Part shown: positions 34,917 to 47,593 of the stretch, piece after piece
Layout of the letters: each line of letters opens with the position of its first letter
How positions within the stretch are numbered: position 1 is the first letter of the stretch
Origin: Setoptus koraiensis
Lineage: Eukaryota; Arthropoda
Direction: 5' to 3'
Length of the DNA stretch: 64,000 nt
Assembly: GCA_048013815.1 (NCBI GenBank)
Contig: CM106586.1
Span: 23,250,001 to 23,314,000 of the forward strand
Position numbers and translations under genes: made by a program
Notes under the pieces: generated by a model
What the model saw: the letters and a program-made list of their open reading frames with translations, nothing else
What the model was told of the DNA's origin: nothing
The model's database searches: none

Positions 34917-36925
34917 ACGCATACGCAGTTAATTAGCTTTGGAATGAATATTCAGCGACAGTCGCAGCGTGACCAGACACTTCAGCCGAGTTTGCCCCAT
35001 CGAGTTGTGGCAGCTCGCAGGTCAGTTGAGTTGTCGGCCGCACAACAGGTCGGCCGGCCCCTGGTGGACGTGACGAGCCTTCGTACAACCGCCCTGATTT
35101 ATGTGTAACGCGTCATTTTTTGACAATCTGTTGGACCGAGCAACGTCAAAAACACGTGAACACGCTCAACACTCGCGCCTCGGATATGCGCGCCGGGCGC
35201 CCATAGTGCACGCTTGGCTAGTGCGCGCTATGCGCCTCTATCTGTGAGCTTCGCGAGACGGCGCGACTCGCGAATCCGCTTATCCTAATTAGCAAATAAA
35301 TGGCGACCCAACGACGAGCGGGCAACTGTTTTCATTTGATTGCCGAGTTGCCAACACTGATAATATATCGGCACACACAATTATCACATAGGCACACAAA
35401 CACACGTAAAGGGTGATGGTGAGCTGCACTCTAATGAAAGTCGCGCTCCGTGTTGCGCGCAAGTTAACAGCACAAAAATACTCCAATCTAATGAATAAAC
35501 ATTTACATTAGACACGATATCGGCCGGTGGGTAGCCGAGCCGAGCAGAGCCGGCAATCCCATGATCTCTATGATTACAGCGAGACAATCTCAGCTGACGA
35601 GAGTCGGCTAATGAGTTTGGGCTAACGTGGCCCACTCGTGGATAGATTGAAAATCGCCCGCTTGAGAGGCTGCAACGGCAGCCGGGCTTTTAGTCGCTGG
35701 CGTGACTCTGGGTACTTGAGTGGCTCAGTTGGTCTCGCCGAATCGAGCCGAATATGATTCACGTTCACAGAGTGCTGCGCAAGTGCTGCGCTAATGAAAA
35801 CTTGCTCGCGCTCGAAGTAAAGTCAGTCTTTATTGGAAAAACTGCCTACATAATAATAACTTTTAGTTGGTATCTGTTCACTCTCGCAATATCTTGAGCT
35901 CAGACGCAAGAGAGCGCCACGTGAGAGACGTTACCAGATTACTGATGGGCCCAATGCAATAGTTGTGTTTGGGGCCCACTGCCGGTTTACGTTGCTCTTG
36001 CGCATTCAGCGCAGTGTGCGCAGTGTTTGTATCCATTTAGACATGTGCACAGTTTTGTGGCAAGCTTGCCACAGCACAGGTTTGCGGGCAAAAGATGCGC
36101 AGTTATCGACTAACGGAAATGCATGAATCGCTCATTAGGAGTGGCACTCATTACACGGGCACAGGCTAAAAGCATTCAGGCTAAAACTGAGCTCCGAGAA
36201 TCGGGCAAATTTAAATGGAATCGCCCCTGTCGTTGTTGTCGTCGCTCGATCTCATTAGATCATGTAGCGAAGGTGTCAGGTCAATAAGTGTGTGGCGAGA
36301 ACACGTCGCTTGAGGACTGGCGCTTGAGCACACAGTCCGGGCCCCACAGTGACAGAGTGTATAAATAGAGAGCGCGTCAGCGGGGCACGGGCAACACTTG
36401 GGGCACCGGTCAAGCCAATTAAGTTTGGGCGCCCGTTGGATTGTTCGGAGGTGGGGGCAGGGGGCGGCGCATGATGGAGTGGGGGGGGGGTCCAATGTTG
36501 ACTGTGTTGATCATTGACTTGATGAGTAATTATTCGCGAGCGCACAATTCAACCCATTCATCTGGCTGCGCGCAGCAACAATAGTATGAATAGTGGCACC
36601 TACCCTGCTCACTTGCACTGTGCACGAGACTGCACGAGCTGGGGCCCGCAGTAACGGGGCCCGCTCGCCGTTACGCAATACATCATGATTAATATTAGAT
36701 GAGTAGGAAACAAGCGCACACCGAGCGGGGCCAGGCAGAAAACAAAAGATACTTTTGTAGCTTTGTGGCAACTTTGCAACAAGCAGCCAGCTCGCCTGCG
36801 CTGGTAATGCTGATGAAATAATTGTATTGTGCAGCCAGCTTATTACAAGCACCGCCACAAGTCGCGCCGTTGCCACGAGTGTTGTGCGAGTGTGTTGTGT
36901 CACCCGAGGCAAAGGTCAGCCCAAC

Positions 36926-37008
36926 GGCCCGGTTGGGGCCCGTCGCCCGGCTGGCAGGGCCCGCTGCCCGGCTGGCAGGGCCCGCTGCCCGGCTGGCAAG
37001 GCCCGTGC
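36926..37008. repeat. 21-bp GC-rich minisatellite
   Basis: CCCGGCTGGCAGGGCCCGCTG repeats from 36946, 36967 and 36988 with a diverged copy before it. Poly-Pro/Gly/Ala frames on both strands come from this repeat. Confidence 0.88.
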
Positions 37009-38747
37009 CGCAACCAGGGCGATGGGGGAAGTGTCATTGTTGGCGCCGCTGTTATTGGTTGACGTGATCGCACAAAGAGCAGCAGCCAGAGCAGCGGGCT
37101 GCGTATATTGCGAGCTTGCCAGCCAGTCTGCCAGCCAGCTATACACATGGGCCGGCAGTAACGGCGCGCAACAACGGCTACATTGGGGATAATACAAATG
37201 GAAATGAGCGTCGCAAAAAGATGGCATGGGCAGAACGCGGAAAGGGCGCACATTATTATTCATGTTTAGCTGAGCTGAATACTCAAACGCGAGGCGCTGG
37301 CATTGTTGTTGTTGCTGTTGTTGTTGCTGTTGTTGTTATCATAAACTCGCATAGCTCGTATAACCGACGCAGCCGCTTTGTTTACCGTATCGCTCTCATT
37401 TGGCCCCCGCGAGTTGCCTCGCGAACAGGGCGAGGCCAGGTTGCCGCGGGACGAGCAGCGCCTGTCTGGCTCGGGCGAGCCAGAGCTGCACTGGGGGCTC
37501 CAGCCCACTCTTCCTGCAGCGCCTCCTAGTCCAATTGATGCGACATTCGAATCTGGCAAATTAGACGCTGCCGCAGTTTGCACCGTGTCCCGGTTGTTGT
37601 GTTGTTGCTGGCTGCAACAACAACAACAGCGGCAACAACGGCAACAACGACAACAACAACGACAGCAACATCAACGAACACCGGCCACCAAACGCGCGGC
37701 ATCTTGGGCAGCAGCATTGCAACGACTGAAGTCGCTGTCGAAACAGCAGAATTTGTATAATTTTAGCTCCCCCTTTGCGTCTCCCTCGCTCTCTCTCTCT
37801 TTCTCTCAACGGTTGTGGCACAACTGGGGCGACTTTTGCTCGCCCGCGACAAAATCGCGCGCGCAACGCACTAGCGAAGAAGAGTTGCGCCAGCAACGAG
37901 CAGTTTATTGCGTTAGATTAGCAAATGGCGTGATTGTGGTACCAGCACCATCGCTGCCAATGCGAGCTTGCCAGCCAGCCAGCCAGCCACATCTACAGCC
38001 ATGGCAGCTGCCTACATCTAGATAGGGTGCCAGTTGGTGGTTGTGGTGGTGGTGGCTGGGGCTGGGCCAAAAGTGATGAACAACCATGAAACGATAAACA
38101 ACTTTGTTACGCTCTTCAGCCCAGTTTGTGGCCCGCTAGTTACCTGCAATGCAAACGAAATGGAGGATTAATCAATTCCATTACTGCCGCCAGCGGGCTG
38201 GCTCACTGGCTGGCTGGCTGCAAAAAGAGGGCGCCCCGAAAAACGTCCAGAGAGCCGGCCTGGAATCGTCGGCACAAGACATGTTATTCGTTGGGGCTTA
38301 TTGATTCGAGCGAGCGAGCCCGCATCGATTGATAGACGAAACCAAAAGTAGCAAGCTTGGTGGGCAAAACGCTGCTGCCACTCGCTGCGCTGCTAACTGG
38401 GCCGACTCTTTATCCCTGCAATTTGAACGCATAAAGAAGCGCAGCTAAACGAAGCGGAACAGCAGCAGCAGACAGATACTGTAAATTAAAATTGGTCACG
38501 ATGCCAGTGATGATGTTTGATTGCAAATATAACGATCGGCACGATCGATTCTGGCCCAGCAAAGCCGCGCTCCCGTTAGTCCCGGCTAGCCCAATGGAGC
38601 GCCGGCCCAGTTGCTTAGTCAAATATCTGCACTATCACGAACACAAAATCACTCGTCGTTAGTTGGATTACCTGGCGCAAACGTTCCAACAGCGTTCACT
38701 TCATTACTGCATCGCAACCTAGGCTAAATGAGATATGTCATTCGTTA

Positions 38748-38787
38748 GCATGGGTGCCATAGAGCACCGTCGATGGCAGCCCCATGC
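38748..38787. repeat. Hairpin with 13-bp stem
   Basis: GCATGGGTGCCAT (38748-38760) pairs with ATGGCAGCCCCATGC (38773-38787) across a 12-nt loop, leaving a 2-nt bulge on the right arm. The size is small for a microRNA precursor. Confidence 0.7.
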
Positions 38788-40455
38788 TCCCACAAACCAA
38801 CTACTACCGCAGGTCTAAACATTGTGTGCCAAAGCAAACAACAAATCGCCTCGAGTCATAGTGTTGGCTCAGTCAAAAAACGAGGCCCACAGACGCCTGA
38901 CGTTACGTGACGCGGCCAGTGAGTACAGAGGCGCTGCTACCGTTAGCTAATGCACACACACACACACACACAAGACAAATGATGCTGATGACAGTTAGCC
39001 GCCATGGGCTCCAGTGGCGCCACTGTGAACGTATCACTTGGATAGTGAGTTGCGCGGACAGTGGCGTAAGTTATTTTCAATTGGTTACGTCGTTTGGCCG
39101 CTGTTGCGACAAACGAATGTCTGAATATGACAATTTGTTACATTAACTAGCGATAACTAGCTGTCTGGCGCGAACTTTTGTCTCTCCGATCAAGTGTCGG
39201 CTACACTAAATAGTCACACTACTACACTGCCCAAAGAATGGCTGTCTAGACGCAAAAATGAGCATTGCACACGGTGCATATAATCAAAAATGTCACATTA
39301 TATAAGTTCTTATATATGTTGCGTGCCACAACCAAAAAAGAAATTGCCGTATGAAATACAACGGAATGCGCAAATGAGGCGACAGATGCGAACGATCGAG
39401 CTATGTGGCCAACAGTCGATTAGTGTTAGAGGTAATCTGTTCGATTGTGACTGCCAATGTGGATAATATGTTGCTGCATAAATTGAGTGTGCCAGCTGAG
39501 TAGGTGAGTCGGCCAATTAAATTATTATTTAATTTGTGCCCATAACAAGTGGGCGCGCGTGCTCCCGAGCCAACTACAGTTAGTGATGCAATGATTGAGG
39601 TGTCAATAATAAAAAGTGTGTCCACTGGGTAATTACTGGCCACTTCAGCCAGCATGGCTGCATAATGCACATCAGTGGCTGAATGCATTGTGGCGCAGGT
39701 AATGATACTCATGAGTGCGGATCGAATGGCGACAACAACAACAAACCAGTGTCTCGAGTGACCAAAATAATGCAGCCCGAAAGAGAGCCCCTTGTGAGCG
39801 TCGAATCACCATTTCCAAGTCAAGCGATTTTGCGGTTGGCCTAATCGGTAGCGTCTTAGTTTGTGCTGTGCTCCGCCGAGAGAGCCTGTCATGCGAGCAG
39901 GAAGTTATAGTTGCGTGTACCAACGCGGACAATGGGGAACGAGAGTGAGTCTGAACAATTCACCTGTTCGAAAGACCCACTGAATATTTGAGTTGATGGC
40001 CGCGGAATGTCATCATAGGCAGCTCACCGTGGGCCTCAAGTGCTGCTGTCGTGCTAGCTTTATTGTGCTGAGCCAACGCTGCCGACTGTATATATTAGAT
40101 CGCTCGTAGCTTGCTCGTACCTGGAGCATACTTTGCATTTATACTTTGCACGCAAGCGACTGTATCTATTTATCTGTTTATGTTTGGTTGTTGTGTATCG
40201 ACGCGTCTAGTCTCGCCCGGCCCGGCCCGGCCGACTATAATAATGTTGGCTTGAGAGGCAGCCGATAGGCAGCAGCGGCGGCAGCAGCAGGACAGGAAGT
40301 CAGATTATATAACACGTATGTTCGCAGGCAACAACGACACAATGCAGCCTAATAGATAGAGAGTGCATATCAAGATAAACAAAGCAGCCAAGATAACGGG
40401 AGACAAACAGAGAGCCAACTGTGCAACTATGTCGACACGCCGCTTTTGCTGGCGC

Positions 40456-40552
40456 CGCTGTTGTTGCCGCTGTTGTTGCCGCTGTTGTTGGTGTTGCTGT
40501 TGTTGTTGCCGCTGCTGTTGCCGCTGCTGTTGCTGCTGTTGCTGCTGCTGTG
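40456..40552. repeat. YTG triplet repeat tract in non-coding DNA
   Basis: About 97 bp of CTG/TTG triplets broken by CCG. The minus strand would read mixed CAG/CAA and the plus strand gives poly-Cys/Arg. No conserved frame flanks it. Confidence 0.8.
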
Positions 40553-42398
40553 TGGCAGATAGATATTATGGTGGTGAGTGATTCTCTCCACACTTGAACA
40601 ACCTTGATCTATTATACTCGTGCATTAGCACCGTTCCACTTTGAATACCTGTACACAAAACTACATGTTTACTACATTACACAACAGTTACAGCTATATA
40701 ATGCGTGTGCATAGTGGTCTAGTTTTTGCCAAGATCGCTTTCTCGCTTTCGCTGGCCGACTCGTGCCTCTTTCGATTTAGATTTAGCCGAACAACTGACC
40801 ATCAATCTACCCATTACAGGCTGCTGCTGGCGCTCTTTGCCTGTCGAGTTAATGATGAGCCCGCCATCAACTAACTAAATGTACAATGTTTGCCGTTAAG
40901 ACACACTCTCGGTGCCTAACAGTGCCGGGCGTTGCATTTATTTCAGTTTAATATTCAGTGAGTGTTGCATCCTATTTTAGCTGAGCCAGACACAACCGAC
41001 CGATCGACCATCGATGGCGCGCTGCCGTTTGCCTGCAGCGACAGTCAAAAGTGCTAATCTAAAGATATACATGCAAAAGCTCATAATCTCTGCCATTCGA
41101 ATATCTGGCCAGCCGGCCAACAAATCTCACACTCTCTCGCTCTGTAAGTCTAGTCAAATGGGTTATTTTGCCATTCGCAAAATAACGTTTCGCGGCAAAT
41201 TCCCACCAAATTGATCTGGGCGCCAGCAATTCAAGCTGCTCATGTTGGCAATTTCGCGCATTCACGCGCGCACTACGGCCATCGATCCGGCAGCACCGGC
41301 CACTGGCCAGCCAATCGAGTCGCGACTCGCGAGCAAAGGTGCCACTTTGGGCACCTCTGATTCAGTGCAAATTGGGCTACATAAATTAGCGGTGCGCAAA
41401 TTCACGCTCACTATCACTTTGGCCAATATTCACCATCAGTGAGGCGCATTTTCAATTGCACAATAGTTGCATATTTTGTCGTTGACTATTTTGTTTTCGG
41501 TGCATCCATAAATTATTGGTCAGATCCAACGGCCTAATATGCGCTGGCTCTGTGCGCTTTGCGATGAAATGAGCATCTGATAGCACACTGGCACGAGTAT
41601 TATAATTGCATGTTACATTGCAGCGCATTGGATTCTGGTCTGGCCATAAGCACGTATGCAACGTTTCACTCGGTACCAACTTCGTTCACACAGCAAGTGA
41701 ACCAGTGGGCCCCACCAATCGCATAAGTGGACCGTCGATGAAAAATAAACAACACACAATTAGATATAGACGTGCACTTGTCGCGTCGCCATGCCAAGAC
41801 AATGCGAGATTGTGGCCGAGTTTGAGGATTTCGAAGCGGACATCCGCTTGCACTTCATAAATGTCCAGCCGGCCAACGGATCGATCGCGCACTAACAATG
41901 TTGCCCCCGTTCTTTGTGTCAGCAAATAGCAACATTGTTCGCTTGTATTCAATAACACTCGAGCCGACAACTTGTGAGCCCGAGATAAACACTTTGCATT
42001 TCAAGAAATGGGGCTTGTGTAAGCGTGTGCGTGTGTTAAATATCACGCCGCCCGATACAAATAAAAACGTCACTCGGGGCGCTCACGAGGGGACGACGAC
42101 TGGTCGATCGAAAGCCAAAAGTGACATAAATGAGATGATGTACGAAATTGCCGAGAAGTATTTGTTGTGTGCCAGCGGAAAACAATGTTTACAATTGTGT
42201 GCATGAGCACGGTGAATTGTGTGTCTGGCCAGTGGGCAAGCGGGATGCAATTATTGTCGTCCCGAGTGACAGTAATCGATTTCGCTCAAGCCATGACCAC
42301 TGCAGCCGATTTGAGCCTATAAATTTTTATTCGTCATGAGAAGAATGCTCGCGAGCTCATGATCAGTCCAGTATTGAACGAGACGACGTCATCATATA

Positions 42399-42423
42399 TG
42401 TGTGTGTGTGTGTGTGTGTGTGT
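42399..42423. repeat. GT microsatellite
   Basis: Uninterrupted TG dinucleotide run of about 12 units. Confidence 0.95.
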
Positions 42424-44280
42424 ACGTATAGTTATATATAAATGTTACGTGTGCACTGTATTTGAGACGACAATATGAATTGAGACACGCACGTTCAGCC
42501 GACGGGACACGAATGTTAGATAAGTTCAAATGTTGCAATGACGCAAACACACAGAGCAAGATAAAGGTGCTTAGGGGCACCAGGTAAAGTATCTAATGAT
42601 TACGGTACATGTACCATGTAAATTGTTACCTTAAATCCAACATAATCTGTCTGTGCTGTTACATCGGATATTACAAGTAGTGGGCCGGGTATTATCGTCA
42701 TTCTTTTATGTGCCACTTTATCGTAGTGGCACAATCACATTGTAGATCATGCTCGGATCATTCGCAAATGTTTGGCCAGGTGATGGGCAAAACAAAGTCG
42801 AGCTCATACCTGCTCGGTCATCTTTTCGATAATGGCGAGACGCACGCAGCAGCAGCCGCAGCGGCTGCAGCCACGTACGAGATAACAATCTGATAAAATG
42901 ATGCCGTCCACAATGGCGCCCAAGCCTCGAGAGGGGCCCCCAAAAGAATCTGACAAAAAGGAGTGCACCAAACTCACTAGATTCTTGGCGTGCAAAAGAG
43001 GCCACAGTGGGCCCAAAACAAATATCGCTCATTAGCCTCGGCTCGCCGTACTCGTATGCACGCGCGCACACACATGGTCTGCATATAGATGTGCCGTAGA
43101 TTTAACCACATTATAATACAGTTAATTACGTAATGTCACAATCCGCACAATAACTGTGCCTATGTATGGGCGCCCATATGTGTTTCAATATGTGTGTATC
43201 AGCCACTATATGTTTTGACACACACACACACACACTCGGCTAATCGAATATGACTGCTGGCTCTGGCGAAAAGCTCACATTAAATACTCAAGCGGCCACC
43301 ACGATGATATGATGTGACTAAACGTCGACAGACATGAATGACAAAGGCGACCATTATATACAATACATTGTATAATATACAATAATAATAACAGTAGCCA
43401 TACTGACCGACTAGGCCAAACAAAATAGAAATTATGTTACAATATTGCGAACAGTTCGAAGCTTGGTGTGCGATATATATTATGCACAAACGAATAAACA
43501 AAAAGTCACATGCCCCGGCCTCTCTGCTCAACAACGCTGTTGACAAGTTATGTAAGCCGGTTTTTTACGAGCCAATTCTCAAGGTGAAACTCCATTCAAT
43601 TGCCATTACGATTGTTGTATGATCACATCTGATAAACACACATGAGATATGATGTAATTTGTTGTTGCTGAACTGTCGCTAAAGCAACATGACGGTGGGC
43701 CACGCTGTCCGTTTCGGGGTTCCGCAACACATTGGCCACCAAAGAAACAGCATTACCAAAGGGCGATGTGTTCAAATGGCTTCTCGATAAAAGAATTAGC
43801 CCTAATGATTTAGACTCTGGCCGATTGCACAACAATTGATGAAACAGTCGACGCAATCAAGTAAAACAATGATTCCTGTGTCATGTCTAGACAATGCACT
43901 CGAGTCAGATAGTAAGTCCATGCCAGTGCCTGTTGGGCCACAATACCGAATTGGTGGCTCTTGTCGTCGCCAAGAGAGCTTGTTGGTTCTGGATTACATT
44001 TGCCATGTTAATAACAATGTGCAATAACAAAGAACAATACACATGCCACATATACTTCGATGAAAGAGAGCGAGCGAGGGAAGAGGATTGGCTTAAGTTG
44101 GCGGCCAGTGCCCTTAGGAGCGCGTACGATTGTTTTGATATTGTCAGATAATACAAAAAAGGGGTTTCCCATCTAATAAAATGTGCATGGATAATTGGCA
44201 TTTTGCCAATATCCAGACATTGACAGAAAATTACGCACAGTAATACTTGCTGAACAATACTTGACCCGTCATACATATGA

Positions 44281-44288
44281 TATAAATA
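44281..44288 (+). promoter_or_regulatory. TATA box before the small secreted-peptide gene
   Basis: TATAAATA, 170 bp upstream of the ATG at 44458. A start site about 30 nt downstream would leave a 5' untranslated leader of roughly 140-150 nt. No strong initiator match is evident at the expected distance. Confidence 0.4.
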
Positions 44289-44457
44289 GATAATTTATCT
44301 GCTAGGTGGCATCTATTAGTAACGAGGAAAACTAAGAGCGGTCAAGAGAAAAAGGATCGCTTTGAGTAATCAATTTAGCCATATAGAAACATAAAGACAG
44401 ATACAACAAAAAGATAAGTGGCAATAATAATCATAATAATAGTAGCAGCAAGCAATC

Positions 44458-44616
44458 ATGAAACTATCGATGGCCATAGTAATGGTAATGGCCTACTCTT
44501 TAGTCGTTTGGTTCACAAACGGAGTCGATGCTGGTTTCTTTGAAACATGGTACAGAAGCCGGCGCCCAAGAGGGGGTGGCTACATAGAGACTGCGTCGAT
44601 GGGAAGACGCCGCTAA
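44458..44616 (+). CDS. Candidate small secreted peptide precursor (52 aa)
   Basis: A short single-exon frame on the strand opposite unc-13, inside its long intron. The N-terminus MKLSMAIVMVMAYSLVVWF is a good signal peptide, with likely cleavage after TNGVDA (about residue 25). The remaining 27 residues are strongly basic: GFFETWYRSRRPRGG followed by GYIETASMGRRR. Dibasic RR inside and a terminal G-RRR look like prohormone-convertase and amidation signals, as in neuropeptide precursors, though a cationic defence peptide is also possible. I do not recognise a family. Supporting context: A at -3 of the ATG, TATAAATA 170 bp upstream, three consecutive stops (TAA TAA TGA) and AATAAA at 44976-44981. 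A chance frame cannot be excluded from sequence alone. Confidence 0.45.
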   Translation: MKLSMAIVMVMAYSLVVWFTNGVDAGFFETWYRSRRPRGGGYIETASMGRRR

Positions 44617-44975
44617 TAATGAGGTTAGACGCGTCTATGATTACATATTGTGCGTTTGTTGTTACGTAACACATCTACTTTGGAAGTAGTATTCATAGGA
44701 GACGACAACAATGGCAACAATGTTGCATAACAATATGAGATATTGGTGCTTACAGCGCGCACACTGACCAAGATATGAAGGATATTTGAAGAAATTAGGA
44801 TTTACAGACGCAAAATACAAGGGGACACACCAACAAATATGGACATAAACACATCATGAGGGTATCGGTGCATATTCCAGTGTGAATATCTTATGAGTTC
44901 TTGTCATCAGCTACAGACTCGATAACTTACTGGCCATTAGCAACCAATTGAACTAGCCTAACTAGAATATAAAAT

Positions 44976-44981
44976 AATAAA
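44976..44981 (+). terminator. Possible poly(A) signal of the small peptide gene
   Basis: AATAAA 360 nt beyond the stop codon at 44616, in AT-rich DNA where the motif is common by chance. Confidence 0.3.
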
Positions 44982-46502
44982 AACAAATAGATCCAGACAA
45001 ACAATTATGCCCATACGTGCCATGTTGTGACAAAAAAAAACTACGATCCATACGAGCAGTCTATAATCTTTGGTAACACTTGCAATAATTTTAGTAGCGA
45101 CTGCAACAAAATCCATTCGTTACGCAGGGGACCTTGAAAGTAGCCCAGATTGCAATCTATTAAATCTCTTGAATTAAATATTCATTGTTGATAGCCAAGA
45201 GAACAGTGTTCGTTGTTGTAATTATGTCGCAACAGAGGGTATCAAAACCCACTAGCGTGCCAGTGGTAGGTGTTACATGCAAATGAGCAGAATAGCACCA
45301 ATATAAACGAAGCCACACTAATGGCAACGGCTCCCAAAAAAGGGGTCCAACAGACCCCATAATTTTTGTTTCCGTCTAAATTCGAGACATGTTAGTTATA
45401 GCAACAACCACTCGAAAAAGAAAATGATTTGATTAACATAGTTGCACGATTGTTTAATAATTATAACGATCGTGTAATTCTTTCTTTTTTATTATTTATC
45501 TCCATGCAGGATAGATAAACAAAATGTTAGTCAGTTGTTGTGATAGAAATTTGTAGTTATTTCACTCTCTTATTTTCCGTCAACAAAAATCGTTATCATA
45601 ATTATTATAACTGGAGCTAACGACAACTTGGTTCGGCACGTAGCAGAGAAAGAATGAATTATCAATTAATTCATACTGCTCATACTGCATAATCTAGCTG
45701 GGTCTATCCAGCATATGAAAAATACAAAATATGTCATTAAGTACTACTGAAAATGAATCCTGTCAAGATGAAAGCGGCGGCAACATTGAGCTTGCAGTCT
45801 GTGAGTTACAGTCTATGGAATTTACGATTAATAAAAAAAACAGAGCCACATTGTAATTTGTGTGTCAACAGGGCGATTCCGCCCCATGAATATGCTGCTC
45901 ATGAATAAAATATTCTGAAAATGTACTGAATGAAAAAGTATCAGAGCAATAAAGTAGAAGTACTCTATGGCGATAAACATCTCAACAGCTTAAAGTGAAA
46001 GCTGAGCCCTAATTCATACATTTGAATAGTCTTGCCTGTGAGCTGTCCACTAAGTAGTCCATAAAAATATGGTTTATAGCTTCCAACAACAGACATGTGC
46101 TATCCGGGCCCCAGCACCGTTTGACTTTTCTCTGACAAGTTCGTCTGAGGCGCCAGACAATCTTTTAGCTCATGATCTAATTACCAAGGTCACTAAAATT
46201 GTCATAAGATAGCCATCAATATATATAGGATGCTCCTTATGAATCTATTAGAAGCAAGATACATCTAATAGAGCGGGCAGCATGCAAAATGTAAATAAAA
46301 GCAACATATTAGAATGATTTCGAAGTTTCACCAGCTTCGCTTCCTTACAGTATCTAATTTGATGTGATACGTCAATCAGCCATAGTATTAGCATAATCCA
46401 GCAAGGAAACACACTTGAACTAGTGCAGAGCATACTTCGGGATGAATAGAGACATTGAACATAGAGAAGTGAACGGTTTACGTCTGATTGGGTTGATGGT
46501 GG

Positions 46503-46510
46503 TATAAATA
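46503..46510 (+). promoter_or_regulatory. Candidate core promoter
   Basis: TATAAATA followed 27 nt later by GTCAATC (46529-46535), close to the arthropod initiator TCAKTY at the proper spacing. The first ATG at 46584 opens only a 24-codon frame, so any transcript would be non-coding, spliced, or code a very small peptide. Confidence 0.3.
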
Positions 46511-47593
46511 AGGCCCAGGCATTTGTGTGTCAATCTAACAAGATCACAAACAACAATCAATCATATCGTAGGCAATCATCCCGATGATTCATTTTCACTT
46601 GATTATAGTTGGCGGTGATGCCAACGAGTGTCATACTCCAACAAGATTCCTCGAATGAAGAAGAGATGCCATTAGCGACAACAGAAACGTAGAGCGAATT
46701 GTCAAGGTCGGCTTGACCACTCTCGCGAATTTATAAATTTTTGAGAAATCATTTTATCTACATTCGATCCTGATATGTTAACTCAAAAATTGCCGACAAT
46801 ACTAGAGCATGTCCTATCAGTGGACAATTTTTACGTGATTGTCTTCACCTATGTATAACTATGTCTGATTCGTCTTGAACACTCTTCTTAGTCTACACCC
46901 ACAAGCACTTCACCAAGTGACGGTGGAAATCTCGTAAGTGAATACTAGCACATTGACTTTTATGCGTATTCGATTATTCTAAGGTCAAGGCTTGATGATT
47001 AATCATGGCCGCGCAGGCATTATCTGGGTCAAATAACGGGCTGTGCCACACTCATTCATGATAGTTATGTATGATTGTCTCTTTTCTATTTGTGGGGCCA
47101 AGATATGAATAAAACATGAATTTATAAATATTCGTCTAAAAAAAGAGGTCGAATCTTTCTATTTTTCTCTCCACTATTTATAGGCTTTATGACAGTTCTC
47201 ACTCCACTAGGAAACTTTAAACTAGGCGGACCTTTCTGAATAAATTGGTCTGATCTCTCTTACAGACAAATGCAAATAGAGTATTTTTCCAGGCTGCTTC
47301 AATCAGCCCAAGATAGCAAAAACTATATGGTCATAGCTATACATTGAATAAGATATTGGTTTGTTGCATCATATTTCTCTCTCACATAATTCTTCGATCA
47401 ACACTGCAATAAATCTGAGCACGGACAATTGCGCACAAAAGCGACAAAATGGTCCATTAGACTGTGAAAAATCTCATTTTCAATAGAGGATCAAGTACAA
47501 CAAAATGTCTGTTGCGACAGACAGAGTCCGTTTGAAATATTGACAGCGTGCGATATCAGAAAAGTATTTCATGCTGGTTGTTTGTCCACTTAC

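Larger units (their letters stand above)
25459..44280. other. Long gene-free part of the unc-13 intron
   Basis: About 18.8 kb without a convincing coding region on either strand. Open frames are Arg/Ala/Pro-rich or poly-Cys, poly-Leu and poly-Gln translations of repeats. It holds CAR/YTG triplet repeats (near 26085, 28760, 32090, 33487, 37300, 37615 and 40456), several minisatellites listed separately, GGGGCCCC octamers, CA/GT microsatellites (15-25 bp) and small hairpins. A minus-strand TATAAATAG at 29034-29026 is a possible promoter for the 2925-codon exon, 3.5 kb downstream. Base composition is GC-rich to about 38 kb and becomes AT-rich towards 44 kb. Confidence 0.5.
44617..47593. other. 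5' part of the long unc-13 intron
   Basis: AT-rich DNA between the small peptide gene and the donor (GTAAGT at 47593-47588) of the 1421-codon unc-13 exon. No frame over 66 codons has recognisable content. It holds a plus-strand TATAAATA promoter candidate (46503) and a minus-strand TATAAATAG at 47181-47173. Confidence 0.5.

Noticed and set aside
35718-35770. tRNA-like A-box (TGGCTCAGTTGG)
   Set aside because: No matching B-box (GGTTCGANTCC) at the proper distance and no cloverleaf. A similar A-box-like match near 39833 fails the same test.
37378-38025. A 215-codon plus-strand frame with a Gln/Arg tract
   Set aside because: Translation of a CAR repeat and flanking GC-rich DNA; no recognisable domain, signal or poly(A) context.
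44150-44230. Small inverted repeat GGATAATTGGCA / TGCCAATATCC
   Set aside because: Short stem with a bulge; hairpins of this size are common in AT-rich DNA, and I saw no associated gene.
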